Shown here: positions 1 through 6,136 of the stretch, piece by piece | How the letters are laid out: each line of letters starts with the position of its first letter | Numbering within the stretch: position 1 is the stretch's first letter | NCBI GenBank assembly: GCA_003488145.1 | Contig: DNMQ01000395.1 | Location: forward strand, 1 to 8,266 | Reading direction: 5' to 3' | DNA from: Pseudomonas sp. | GTDB lineage: Bacteria; Pseudomonadota; Gammaproteobacteria; Pseudomonadales; Pseudomonadaceae | Length of the DNA stretch: 8,266 bases | Notes under the pieces: model-generated | Told to the model about the DNA's origin: nothing | Databases searched by the model: none | The model's input: the letters and a program-made list of their open reading frames with translations, nothing else | Program-made: the position numbers and the translations under genes

Positions 1-206
1 GCCAGGGTTTCCAGCGTGCCGCGAGCGATCGCCTGCAGATGCGCGGGCGACAGGTCCGGCGCCATGAATCCCGAAGCGTAGGCGGCCATCTGCGTAAGGC
101 CGTCTCGGCTGAGCAGCGCGGCGCTTTCCAACTGCAGGAAGGCAAAGGCGGCCACCACGGCCGCGATCAGCCCGGCCGGAATCAGCAGGCGCAACAGCAG
201 ACTCAT
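1..206 (-). CDS. ABC transporter permease, PhnE-type, second copy (partial, 3' end outside window)
   Basis: This is the N-terminal 68 codons of an inner-membrane permease of the phosphonate/phosphite importer class; the rest lies beyond the left edge. The ATG is at 204-206, and its ATGA overlaps the stop of the upstream permease by 4 bp, the usual sign of translational coupling. The protein begins with a hydrophobic segment (about residues 4-24), followed by a periplasmic stretch containing FMAPDLSP and then the start of the transport domain at TLETLA, a motif shared with the first permease at its residues 74-79. The pattern FxxPDLSPxHL before a TLETLA block is typical of PhnE/PtxC-like permeases as I know them. 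Two different permease genes in one operon suggest a heterodimeric membrane channel working with the adjacent ATPase and binding protein. Substrate is not determined by this fragment. Confidence 0.85.
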   Translation of the reverse strand, partial: MSLLLRLLIPAGLIAAVVAAFAFLQLESAALLSRDGLTQMAAYASGFMAPDLSPAHLQAIARGTLETL

Positions 207-1036
207 GCGAATCTCCAGCGCAGCATTCGGCTCAGCAGGTCGGCCAGCAGCACCAGCGCGAAGAACGTCAGCAACATGCTGGCGACTTCACCGCCGGCGA
301 ACATGCGCATCGACAGGTCCATCTGCTGGCCGAGTCCACCGGCGCCGACGAAACCCATCACCACCGAGGCGCGGATCGCACATTCCCAGCGGTAGACGCT
401 GTACGACAGCATCTCGCCCGTGGCCTGCGGCAGCACGCCGTAGAGGAAGGCCTGCAGCCGCGAGGCGCCGGCACCGAGCAGTGCACGGGCGGGTAGCGGG
501 TCGACCGACTCGAAGATCTCCGCGTAGACCTTGCCGAGCATGCCGGCGTAGGTGATGGCGATGGCCAGCACGCCGGCGGTCGGCCCCAGGCCTACGGCGC
601 GGACGAACAACAGCGCCCAGACGATCTCCGGGATGCTGCGCAGCACGATCAGCAGGCCGCGTACCGGCCAGCGCAGCGCTTGCGCCCACCAGGCCGGGCG
701 ACCACCACGGCTGAGCGCCGAGAGCGACAGCACGCGGGTGGCAAGCAGGGCGCAGGGGATGGCGACAGCCAGGGCCAGGGTCATGCCGGCAGTGGCGATT
801 GCCAGGGTTTCCAGTGTCGCCTGCCAGAGCAGGCCAAGGAATTCGCCGCTGTGCTCCGGTGGCCAGAACGCCGAGAGAAACGTGCCCATGGTGTCGGCAT
901 TGCTGCCGTCGAACAGCACACCCAGGTCCAGCTCGCTCAGCCTTACCCCTGGCCACAGCAGCGCCACGGCCAGCAGGGTCAACATCAGGCGTGGCGCGGC
1001 GGCAGGATCGTGTCGGGCAGCTGCGGGGTTCAGCAT
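203..1036 (-). CDS. ABC transporter permease, PhnE-type, first copy
   Basis: A 277-residue inner-membrane permease of the binding-protein-dependent ABC importer family. Hydrophobic segments lie near residues 17-32, 75-100, 126-147, 152-170 and 248-268. A cytoplasmic EAA-like loop that contacts the ATPase is visible around residues 170-203, with GAGASRLQAFLYGVLPQ at its end. The RSIPEIVWALLFV stretch at 133-145 and the later GFVGAGGLGQQM at 228-239 are typical of phosphonate/phosphite-type PhnE permeases. The ATG at 1034-1036 overlaps the ATPase stop by 7 bp, and the stop overlaps the next permease by 4 bp, so all three genes are probably co-translated. Length is normal for the family. It should form a heterodimer with the downstream permease. 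The family call is secure; the transported anion is not. Confidence 0.92.
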   Translation of the reverse strand: MLNPAAARHDPAAAPRLMLTLLAVALLWPGVRLSELDLGVLFDGSNADTMGTFLSAFWPPEHSGEFLGLLWQATLETLAIATAGMTLALAVAIPCALLATRVLSLSALSRGGRPAWWAQALRWPVRGLLIVLRSIPEIVWALLFVRAVGLGPTAGVLAIAITYAGMLGKVYAEIFESVDPLPARALLGAGASRLQAFLYGVLPQATGEMLSYSVYRWECAIRASVVMGFVGAGGLGQQMDLSMRMFAGGEVASMLLTFFALVLLADLLSRMLRWRFA

Positions 1037-1878
1037 CGCGGAATGTTCAGTGGCGGCGTCGCTGCAGCAGGTGGCGACGGGGCATGCTGAAGCTGCTCAT
1101 TGGCATACAGCGCCGCCAGCTCGTCGGGGCCGATTTCGCTGGCAGGCTTGTCGAACAGGATGCGCCCGTCACGCACGCCGACGATTCGCGGAAAGTGCTC
1201 CAGTGCCAGCTCCACTGCATGCAGGCTGGCCAGCAGCGTGGCGTTGCGACGTTGCGCCTCGCGGTTGAGCACGCCCAGCGTGTGACTGGCGAGTACCGGG
1301 TCCATGGCCGAGACGGGTTCGTCGGCGAGGATCAGCTCCGGCGCCTGGTAAAGCATGCGGGCGATCCCGACCCGCTGCAGCTGGCCGCCGGATAGCTGAT
1401 CGCAGCGCATGTACAGCTTGTCGGCAAGATCGAGGCGCCCGAGCGCCTCGGCAGCGCCCTGGCGGTCCAGGGGATAGAGCAGGCTGAGCAGGCTTTTGGC
1501 TAGCGACCATTTGCCGAGACGCCCCGCCAGTACCGCCGTCACCACTCGCTGTCGCGGTGGTAGCGGCGGTGTCTGGTGGATCAGGCCGATCTGGCTGCGC
1601 AGGCGTTGGCGAGCGCCCGCCGAGAGCGTCCAGGGGCGCTTGCCGAGCAGCTCGAGATCGCCCTGATCTGACTTGAGCGACGTGGCTAGCAGACGCAGCA
1701 GCGTGGTCTTGCCGGCCCCGGACGGGCCAATGATGGCGACTCGTTCACCCTGCGCGACCTGCAGGTCGAGCCGCCGCAGTGCGATCTGGCCGCCGGCGTG
1801 GGTGTGGCCCACGCCGGCCAGCTTCAGCGCCGGTTGTGCAGCGAGGCCTGGCGCCGGCGGTGTTTGCAATGTGCTCAT
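1030..1878 (-). CDS. ABC transporter ATP-binding protein, PhnC-type
   Basis: The 282-residue cytoplasmic ATPase that drives the importer. All nucleotide-binding motifs are visible: Walker A GPSGAGKTT at residues 51-59, Q-loop glutamine at 102, ABC signature LSGGQ at 162-166 followed by LQR, Walker B LILADEP at 182-188, and the switch histidine at 220 in SLHAVELA. The ADEPVSAMDP version of Walker B and D-loop is characteristic of PhnC-like ATPases. The start ATG at 1876-1878 lies 19 bp after the binding-protein stop, and the stop runs 7 bp into the first permease. The first 17 residues are Ala/Pro rich and may be a nonconserved extension. The C-terminal tail (about 265-282) is also low complexity. 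Function as an ABC ATPase is certain; phosphonate, phosphite or another oxyanion as substrate is open. Confidence 0.93.
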   Translation of the reverse strand: MSTLQTPPAPGLAAQPALKLAGVGHTHAGGQIALRRLDLQVAQGERVAIIGPSGAGKTTLLRLLATSLKSDQGDLELLGKRPWTLSAGARQRLRSQIGLIHQTPPLPPRQRVVTAVLAGRLGKWSLAKSLLSLLYPLDRQGAAEALGRLDLADKLYMRCDQLSGGQLQRVGIARMLYQAPELILADEPVSAMDPVLASHTLGVLNREAQRRNATLLASLHAVELALEHFPRIVGVRDGRILFDKPASEIGPDELAALYANEQLQHAPSPPAAATPPLNIPRC

Positions 1879-1897
1879 GGCTGGCGCTTACGCGGCA

Positions 1898-2749
1898 TCA
1901 CTTGAGCAGGCCGGCGGCGCGCGCAGCTTCTTCGATGCCTGTGTAGTTCTCCGGCTTGGTCTCGATAAAGCGACTGGCGGCCTGCAGATCGAGAATCGCC
2001 TTGTGCTCCGGGTTGGCCGGATCGAGGGCGAGGAAGGCAGCCTTGATCTTCTCGACCAGCGCCGGCTCGAGGTTGCCGCGCACGGTCCAGTTGTAGTCGT
2101 AATAAGGCGGAGTAGTGGAGATCACCCGGACCTTGTCGGTGTCGACCTTGCCGGCCGCGACCAGCTTGTCCCACACCGAGGCGTTGAGCACGCCGGCGTC
2201 GGCCTTGCCGGCCTCGACCCAGGCGGCGGTGGCATCGTGGGCGCCCGAGTAGGCGATGCGCTTGAAGAACTGCTCCGGCTGGATGCCGTCCTTGAGCATG
2301 AAGTAGCGCGGCATCAGGCTACCCGAGGTCGACGACACGGAGCCGAAGGCGAAGGTCTTGCCCTTGAGGTCGGCCAGTGACTTCACCTCGGGATCGGCGG
2401 TGATGAACTTGCTAGTGAACTGCTCGTCCTGCTCGCGCTGCACCAGCGGGATCGCATCGCCGGTCTTCAGACGAGTCTGGACAAAGGTGAAGCCGCCCAG
2501 CCAGGCGAGATCGAGGCGGTCGGAGGCCAGGGATTCGACGACAGCCGCATAGTCCGATACCGGGGTGAACTTCACCGGCATGCCCAGCTGCTGTTCCAGG
2601 TATTCGCCCAGCGGCTTGAACTTGCGAATCAGCTCGGTCGGGGCTTCATCGGGGATAGCGGAAACCCGCAGGGTTTCAGCGGCGTGGGTAGTAGCAATAG
2701 ACAGGGACAGGGCAAGGCCGGCGACGGCTGCCAGGGAGCGCTTCAGCAT
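1898..2749 (-). CDS. Periplasmic substrate-binding protein, PhnD/phosphite class (possibly the putative selenate subgroup)
   Basis: A 283-residue periplasmic binding protein, first gene of the operon. Residues 1 to about 23 form a signal peptide (MLKR, hydrophobic core, cleavage near THAAE). The mature part opens with LRVSAIPDEAPTEL, followed by a DLAWLGGFTFV hinge segment (80-90), an SSTSG anion-binding loop at 139-143 and YSGAHDA at 167-173, matching the serine/threonine loop and histidine that hold the oxyanion in PhnD/PtxB relatives. The IPDEAPTEL start and SGAHDATAAWVEAG block are what I recall from proteins annotated as putative selenate ABC transporter binding proteins; this is memory, not a search. 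The start is supported by GGAG 8 bp upstream of the ATG and by the signal peptide. It should deliver ligand to the two permeases encoded downstream. Confidence 0.9.
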   Translation of the reverse strand: MLKRSLAAVAGLALSLSIATTHAAETLRVSAIPDEAPTELIRKFKPLGEYLEQQLGMPVKFTPVSDYAAVVESLASDRLDLAWLGGFTFVQTRLKTGDAIPLVQREQDEQFTSKFITADPEVKSLADLKGKTFAFGSVSSTSGSLMPRYFMLKDGIQPEQFFKRIAYSGAHDATAAWVEAGKADAGVLNASVWDKLVAAGKVDTDKVRVISTTPPYYDYNWTVRGNLEPALVEKIKAAFLALDPANPEHKAILDLQAASRFIETKPENYTGIEEAARAAGLLK

Positions 2750-2757
2750 TGAGGGTT

Positions 2758-2761
2758 CTCC
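2758..2761 (-). promoter_or_regulatory. Ribosome binding site of the binding-protein gene
   Basis: GGAG on the minus strand, 8 nt upstream of the ATG at 2747-2749. It fixes the start chosen for the binding protein and is the clearest Shine-Dalgarno sequence in this operon; the later genes rely on overlaps or close spacing. Confidence 0.7.
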
Positions 2762-2787
2762 GGTTCAATAGCGGAAAAAGCGCGCGG

Positions 2788-2818
2788 ATTATAGAGCGTG
2801 GTAGGCGTGTGGCGCCAA
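2788..2818 (-). promoter_or_regulatory. Candidate sigma-70 promoter of the ABC importer operon
   Basis: Reading the minus strand, a perfect -10 hexamer TATAAT occupies 2788-2793. The best -35 candidate is TTGGCG at 2813-2818, with a 19-bp spacer that is longer than ideal. The -10 ends about 38 bp before the start codon, so transcription would begin roughly 30 bp upstream of it. The exact TATAAT in GC-rich DNA makes the -10 convincing; the -35 is weak. No recognised operator, such as a Pho box, was seen beside it. Confidence 0.5.
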
Positions 2819-2884
2819 GGGAAAGCTGAACAGGACGCTTGGAGCGCTTCTGGCGCATTTCCATTGCAGAAATATCGTGTAACA

Positions 2885-3256
2885 CGACGAACTTTTTTCA
2901 GGCCCCAAACCTAAGTGATCTGTAGTGGCCGAATATGTGCAATGTGCCACCCCCGCAGGCAAAGGAAGCGAATGTGAAGTGCGATAAGAAGCGTCAGTCC
3001 ACCATGGTCTGGGCAGATGGTCACTCGTTCAGAGAGGTAGCGCGAATTCAGGCGCAACCTGTTGGCAGCGCAGAAATACGCAGCGTGCCTTTGACCGAGA
3101 AGATGTTCACCGAGGCGCGTATCGCAGCTGTCCTGCTCGGCCCACTGCTGATCGACCTGCCTCAGGGCTGATTGGGCGACCTCGCTCCGGCCAGCGCCGC
3201 GGCAGCGCGAGGGATCGCAAGCCGCGGCAAGGCGTTCAACGTATCAGCAGGTGCGC
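2885..3256. other. Intergenic gap between the ABC operon and uppP, with one doubtful small ORF
   Basis: About 370 bp with no convincing gene, apparently less GC-rich than the flanks. A plus-strand ORF runs from an ATG at 2935 to a stop ending at 3171 (78 codons), with no ribosome binding site before the ATG. A shorter version from GTG at 2974 would have AAGGA at 2962-2966, 7 nt upstream, and would encode about 65 residues including GHSFREVARIQAQPVGS. I recognise no family in it, and it has no obvious signal peptide or membrane segment. It could be a small unknown gene, a decayed fragment or chance. An inverted repeat sits at the right end of the gap and is listed separately. Confidence 0.4.
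3196..3228. repeat. Inverted repeat downstream of uppP, possible RNA hairpin
   Basis: The self-complementary octamer GCCGCGGC occurs at 3196-3203 and again at 3221-3228. Between them lies a smaller stem, GCGA (3207-3210) with TCGC (3215-3218), around a GGGA loop, so the whole can fold into a long GC-rich hairpin with a small internal loop. It begins about 28 bp after the uppP stop. No T-run follows on either strand, so it is not a classical intrinsic terminator, but it could pause RNA polymerase or protect the 3' end of the uppP transcript. Confidence 0.45.
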
Positions 3257-4069
3257 TCAGGCGCCGGCGAACAGTACCAGCAGCACCACACCGAGGATCA
3301 AGCGGTAGATCACGAACGGCAGCATGCCGACGCGCTCCAGCAACTTCAGGAAGATGTGGATGCACAGGTAGGCACTCACCGCCGACAGCACCACACCCAG
3401 CCCCATCGCCGTCCAGTCAACCGCTACCCCGCCTTCCACCAGGTCGAGTGTGCTCAGCCCGCTGGCAAGCACGATCACCGGGATCGACAGCAGAAAGGAA
3501 AAGCGTGCTGCGCCGGAGCGCGACAGGCCCAGCAACAGCCCGGCGGTCATCGTCACGCCCGAGCGCGAGGTGCCGGGAATCAGCGCCAGCGCCTGGGCGC
3601 AACCGATCAGCAGGATGTCCTTCCAGTTCAGGCTGTGCTCGTCGCGCGGTTGCGGGATTCGCCGGCTGACCACGTCCGACCACCACAGCAGCAGACCGAA
3701 GCCGATGGTCGCCCAGGCGATCACCAGCGGCGAACGCAGCTGGACTTCGATGAAGTCCTTGAACAGCAGCCCGGCGATGCCGACCGGAATCGTTCCAAGG
3801 ATCACCGCCCAGGCCAGCCGGCTGTCACCTACCCGCTCGCGGCGGGCTAGCGATGCGAACCAGTCGCGCGTCATGCCGAAGACTTCCAGGCGGAAGTACC
3901 AGACCACTGCGGCCAGGGTGCCGAGGTGCACCGCCACGTCGAATGCCAGTCCCTGGTCGTCCCAACCCACCAGGTGCGGGAAGAGGATCAGATGAGCCGA
4001 GCTCGATACCGGCAAGAACTCGGTTAGTCCCTGCACGATGGCCAGGACGATGATCTGAATTAAATCCAT
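3257..4069 (-). CDS. uppP: Undecaprenyl-diphosphatase (BacA/UppP family)
   Basis: A 270-residue polytopic inner-membrane enzyme that removes a phosphate from undecaprenyl diphosphate, regenerating the lipid carrier for peptidoglycan and other surface glycans; high levels in this family give bacitracin resistance. The family signatures are clear: QGLTEFLPVSSSAHL at residues 13-27 with Q13 and E17 of the (E/Q)xxxE motif, and PGTSRSG at 165-171 with its conserved arginine R169. Several hydrophobic helices run through the protein (for example about 86-103, 115-130, 186-205 and 216-235), and the C-terminal helix ends in LVLLVLFAGA. Length matches the family. The start is supported by AGGA 8 nt upstream of the ATG. 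It is a single-gene unit, divergent from the reductase operon and unrelated in function to its neighbours. Confidence 0.96.
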   Translation of the reverse strand: MDLIQIIVLAIVQGLTEFLPVSSSAHLILFPHLVGWDDQGLAFDVAVHLGTLAAVVWYFRLEVFGMTRDWFASLARRERVGDSRLAWAVILGTIPVGIAGLLFKDFIEVQLRSPLVIAWATIGFGLLLWWSDVVSRRIPQPRDEHSLNWKDILLIGCAQALALIPGTSRSGVTMTAGLLLGLSRSGAARFSFLLSIPVIVLASGLSTLDLVEGGVAVDWTAMGLGVVLSAVSAYLCIHIFLKLLERVGMLPFVIYRLILGVVLLVLFAGA

Positions 4070-4077
4070 TGCTTGTT

Positions 4078-4081
4078 TCCT
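4078..4081 (-). promoter_or_regulatory. Ribosome binding site of uppP
   Basis: AGGA on the minus strand with 8 nt to the ATG at 4067-4069. It supports the short, family-consistent N-terminus of UppP rather than any upstream start. Confidence 0.65.
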
Positions 4082-4336
4082 GCGATGTCTTCTGATGCAC
4101 GCGCGTTGCCAAGGGCAGGCGTGCGTTGAGCGGATGGGTCTGCGCGAGGCGATGCCCCGGGGCCTCCTTCAGAGGCGCTCGACGGCGGATCGTTCCGGTT
4201 GGTCGGGCAATTTGCTGGATCGATCACAGTGGCATTGTGGCGGCAGTAGGGGAGCATTGAGCAGTTGAGGGGTGAGGGAGGTACATCGTTTGGCCGTTCC
4301 TGGCGGTGCGGCGCTAGAATCACGACCTCGTTCGTC
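4082..4336. other. Divergent intergenic region between uppP and the reductase operon
   Basis: About 255 bp that must hold the promoters of two divergent units. I see a candidate plus-strand promoter at its right end (listed separately). For uppP I found no convincing -10/-35 pair; a TTGGCA on the minus strand near 4107-4112 lacks a good partner. The 10-bp palindrome GCCCCGGGGC at 4154-4163, flanked by GAGGC and GCCTC, is the only marked symmetry. ORFs crossing here in several frames look like shadows. Confidence 0.4.
4290..4320 (+). promoter_or_regulatory. Candidate sigma-70 promoter of the reductase-isomerase operon
   Basis: A TAGAAT -10 hexamer at 4315-4320 lies 29 bp upstream of the reductase ATG. 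A partial -35, TTGGCC at 4290-4295, is 19 bp further upstream. The spacing is long and the -35 imperfect, similar to the arrangement before the ABC operon. Position relative to the strong ribosome binding site makes it plausible. Confidence 0.35.
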
Positions 4337-4342
4337 AAGGAG
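4337..4342 (+). promoter_or_regulatory. Ribosome binding site deciding the reductase start
   Basis: AAGGAG, a near-ideal Shine-Dalgarno, with 7 nt to the ATG at 4350. The reading frame stays open upstream to an ATG at 4272, but that would put a basic, nonconserved 26-residue extension in front of the Rossmann fold, so the 4350 start is preferred. Confidence 0.8.
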
Positions 4343-4349
4343 CCGCCTC

Positions 4350-5237
4350 ATGTCCGACCTGCCAACCCTCGCTTTTGCCGGTATCGGCCTGATGGGCCTG
4401 CCGATGTGTCGACGCCTGCTGGCGGCGGGGTATCGTCTGGCGGTGTGGAATCGCTCGCCCGAGAAGTGCCAGCCGCTGGTAGAGCTTGGGGCCAGGGCGG
4501 TGGCGACGCCCGCCGAGCTCTGTGCCGAGGCCGACATTGTGCTGTTGTGTCTGGCCGACACCGCCGCTGTGCGCGAGGTGCTTTTCGGCAAGGGCGGCAT
4601 CGCCGAAGGTGGCAAGGCCGGCAAGCTGCTGGTCGATCACTCGAGCCTGGAGCCGACGGCAACCCGCGACATGGCCGCCGAGCTGGAATTTCGCAGTGGC
4701 ATGCGCTGGGTCGATGCCCCGGTCTCCGGTGGAACGCCGGGCGCGGAAGCCGGCAGCCTGGTGATCATGGCCGGCGGACGCGACGAGGATGTCGAGCGGG
4801 TACGGCCGGTGCTGATGCACCTGGGCCAGCGCCTTACCCATATGGGTGGGGTCGGCGCCGGCCAGGTGACGAAGGTCTGCAATCAGATGATCGTCGCCTG
4901 CAATGCGCTGGTGATCGCCGAGGTCGTGGCCTTGGCCGAACGTGCCGGAGTCGACGCCAGCCTGCTGGCACCGGCGCTGGCCGGCGGCTTCGCCGATTCC
5001 AGGCCGCTGCAGATTCTTGCCCCGCAGATGGCAGCGAGCGAGTTCGAGCCGGTGAAATGGCATGTGCGCACCCTGCTCAAGGACTTGGACACTGCGGTGA
5101 AACTGTCCCGTGAGCAGGGTTCTGCGACGCCCTTGAGCGGCCTGGCCGCGCAGCTGATGCGCCTGTACGGCAGCCAGGGCAATCTGGAGCGCGACCCCGC
5201 CACGCTGGTGCAGATGTATCGGGAGGGCGACCAATGA
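4350..5237 (+). CDS. glxR: 2-hydroxy-3-oxopropionate (tartronate semialdehyde) reductase, beta-hydroxyacid dehydrogenase family
   Basis: A 295-residue cytoplasmic NAD(P)H-dependent dehydrogenase expected to reduce tartronate semialdehyde to D-glycerate. The Rossmann dinucleotide motif GIGLMG is at residues 11-16, the substrate-binding DAPVSGG at 122-128 followed by AGSLVIMAGG, and the catalytic lysine is K175 in GQVTKVCNQ, with N178 beside it. These are the four hallmarks of the beta-hydroxyacid dehydrogenase family, and length is normal. Its 3' end overlaps the isomerase gene by 4 bp (ATGA), so the two are made together; the pairing with a Hyi-like isomerase is the main reason for choosing GlxR/GarR among family members. 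Alternatives are L-threonate dehydrogenase (LtnD) or 3-hydroxyisobutyrate dehydrogenase; the former also occurs beside a Hyi-like isomerase. Family is certain, exact substrate less so. Confidence 0.9.
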   Translation: MSDLPTLAFAGIGLMGLPMCRRLLAAGYRLAVWNRSPEKCQPLVELGARAVATPAELCAEADIVLLCLADTAAVREVLFGKGGIAEGGKAGKLLVDHSSLEPTATRDMAAELEFRSGMRWVDAPVSGGTPGAEAGSLVIMAGGRDEDVERVRPVLMHLGQRLTHMGGVGAGQVTKVCNQMIVACNALVIAEVVALAERAGVDASLLAPALAGGFADSRPLQILAPQMAASEFEPVKWHVRTLLKDLDTAVKLSREQGSATPLSGLAAQLMRLYGSQGNLERDPATLVQMYREGDQ

Positions 5238-6016
5238 AGATCGCCGCCAATCTATCGCTGCTGTTCACCGAGCTGCCGCTTACCGAACGCATCCTCGCCG
5301 CCCGCACCGCCGGTTTCGATGGCGTGGAGATCCAGTTTCCGTACGAAGTGCCGGCCATTCGCCTGAAAGAGCAACTCGAGCGCGCCGGCATGCCGCTGGT
5401 GCTGATCAATCTGCCCGCCGGCGATCTGCTGCAGGGCGGACCAGGCCTGGCGGCGGTGCCGGACCGGCAGGAGGCGTTCGACGCGGCTCTGCAGGAGGCG
5501 CTTACCTATGCGCTGATGGTTCGACCGGCCAGTGTCAACGTGCTGCCGGGCCGCCTCGCCGAGGGCGTGGACCGCGAGCTGGCGCTGGAGACGCTCGAGC
5601 ACAACCTGTGGAAGACCGCCGACGCCTTCGACATGCTCGGCATCCGTGTGCTCTGCGAAGCGATCAACCCGCTCGACATGCCAGGCTTTCTGATCAACAG
5701 CGCGGCGGATCTGGAGGCTCTGCTGCAGCGGGTCGATCACCCCAACTGCCTGGCGCAACTGGATTTCTACCATATGGCACGCCAGCAGCTGGACCTGCCC
5801 AGCTGCATTACCCGGCTGGGCGAGCGCATCGGTCATGTGCAGTTCGCCGACTGCCCGGGCCGCGGCGCGCCTGGTAGTGGTGAGCTGGACTTCGGCGCAG
5901 CGCTGCAGGCCTTGCAGGCCAGCGGCTACCAGGGCTGGCTGAGCGCCGAATACAAACCGGGGGAGCAGGGCACCGAAGCCGGCCTGGGCTGGCTGGCCGA
6001 GTGGCGCGGGCGCTGA
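5234..6016 (+). CDS. hyi: Hydroxypyruvate isomerase (Hyi family, TIM-barrel)
   Basis: A 260-residue cytoplasmic xylose-isomerase-like TIM-barrel enzyme that interconverts hydroxypyruvate and tartronate semialdehyde, supplying substrate to the reductase encoded just upstream. It aligns by eye along its whole length with E. coli Hyi: ANLSLLFTE at the N-terminus, NLPAGD near residue 58, a CEAINPLDMPGF block carrying the acid E142, LDFYHM with D177 and H180, HVQFAD, the PGRGAPGSGELDF loop, and AEYKP with the second acid E239, followed by TEAGLGW. The carboxylates fit the metal-binding and catalytic residues of the family. The start ATG overlaps the reductase stop. The related 2-oxo-tetronate isomerase OtnI is a close alternative, normally found with a kinase and an aldolase, neither of which is present here. 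Confidence 0.9.
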   Translation: MKIAANLSLLFTELPLTERILAARTAGFDGVEIQFPYEVPAIRLKEQLERAGMPLVLINLPAGDLLQGGPGLAAVPDRQEAFDAALQEALTYALMVRPASVNVLPGRLAEGVDRELALETLEHNLWKTADAFDMLGIRVLCEAINPLDMPGFLINSAADLEALLQRVDHPNCLAQLDFYHMARQQLDLPSCITRLGERIGHVQFADCPGRGAPGSGELDFGAALQALQASGYQGWLSAEYKPGEQGTEAGLGWLAEWRGR

Positions 6017-6067
6017 GCCATCGCGGGGCATAAGCGAAGGTGATGTTCGGAGACAGGATCAGGCACA

Positions 6068-6079
6068 GACTCTAGAGTC
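6068..6079. promoter_or_regulatory. 12-bp perfect palindrome upstream of the MFS gene, candidate operator
   Basis: GACTCTAGAGTC is perfectly self-complementary and lies in the 120-bp gap between hyi and the MFS start. A second inverted repeat, CCGGC (6091-6095) with GCCGG (6105-6109), follows, then a -10-like TATAAG at 6112-6117 without a recognisable -35. The symmetry and position suit a regulator binding site for a transporter with its own promoter, but no regulator gene is in the window and this could be chance. Confidence 0.3.
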
Positions 6080-6136
6080 ATGGTCGAGTCCCGGCTGGTC
6101 TGCGGCCGGCATATAAGAACAATCGAGACCGACGTC

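Noticed and set aside
3251..3850. 199-codon plus-strand ORF opposite uppP
   Set aside because: Gln/Arg/His-rich antisense frame with no family pattern; uppP on the other strand carries full family motifs.
4272..4349. Upstream in-frame extension of the reductase from ATG 4272
   Set aside because: Adds a basic 26-residue segment before the Rossmann fold and crosses the candidate promoter; the ATG at 4350 has an excellent AAGGAG and the family N-terminus.
4335..5234. Long 299-codon minus-strand ORF opposite the reductase
   Set aside because: Antisense shadow typical of GC-rich DNA; rich in His, Gln, Arg and Ala with no family motifs, while the plus strand encodes a clear dehydrogenase.
5252..6031. 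Long 259-codon minus-strand ORF opposite hyi
   Set aside because: Antisense shadow of a well-conserved isomerase; no recognisable domain.
6080..6136. Upstream in-frame start of the MFS gene at 6080
   Set aside because: Would add 19 nonconserved residues encoded by the palindrome and -10-like region; 6137 fits the usual short cytoplasmic N-terminus better.
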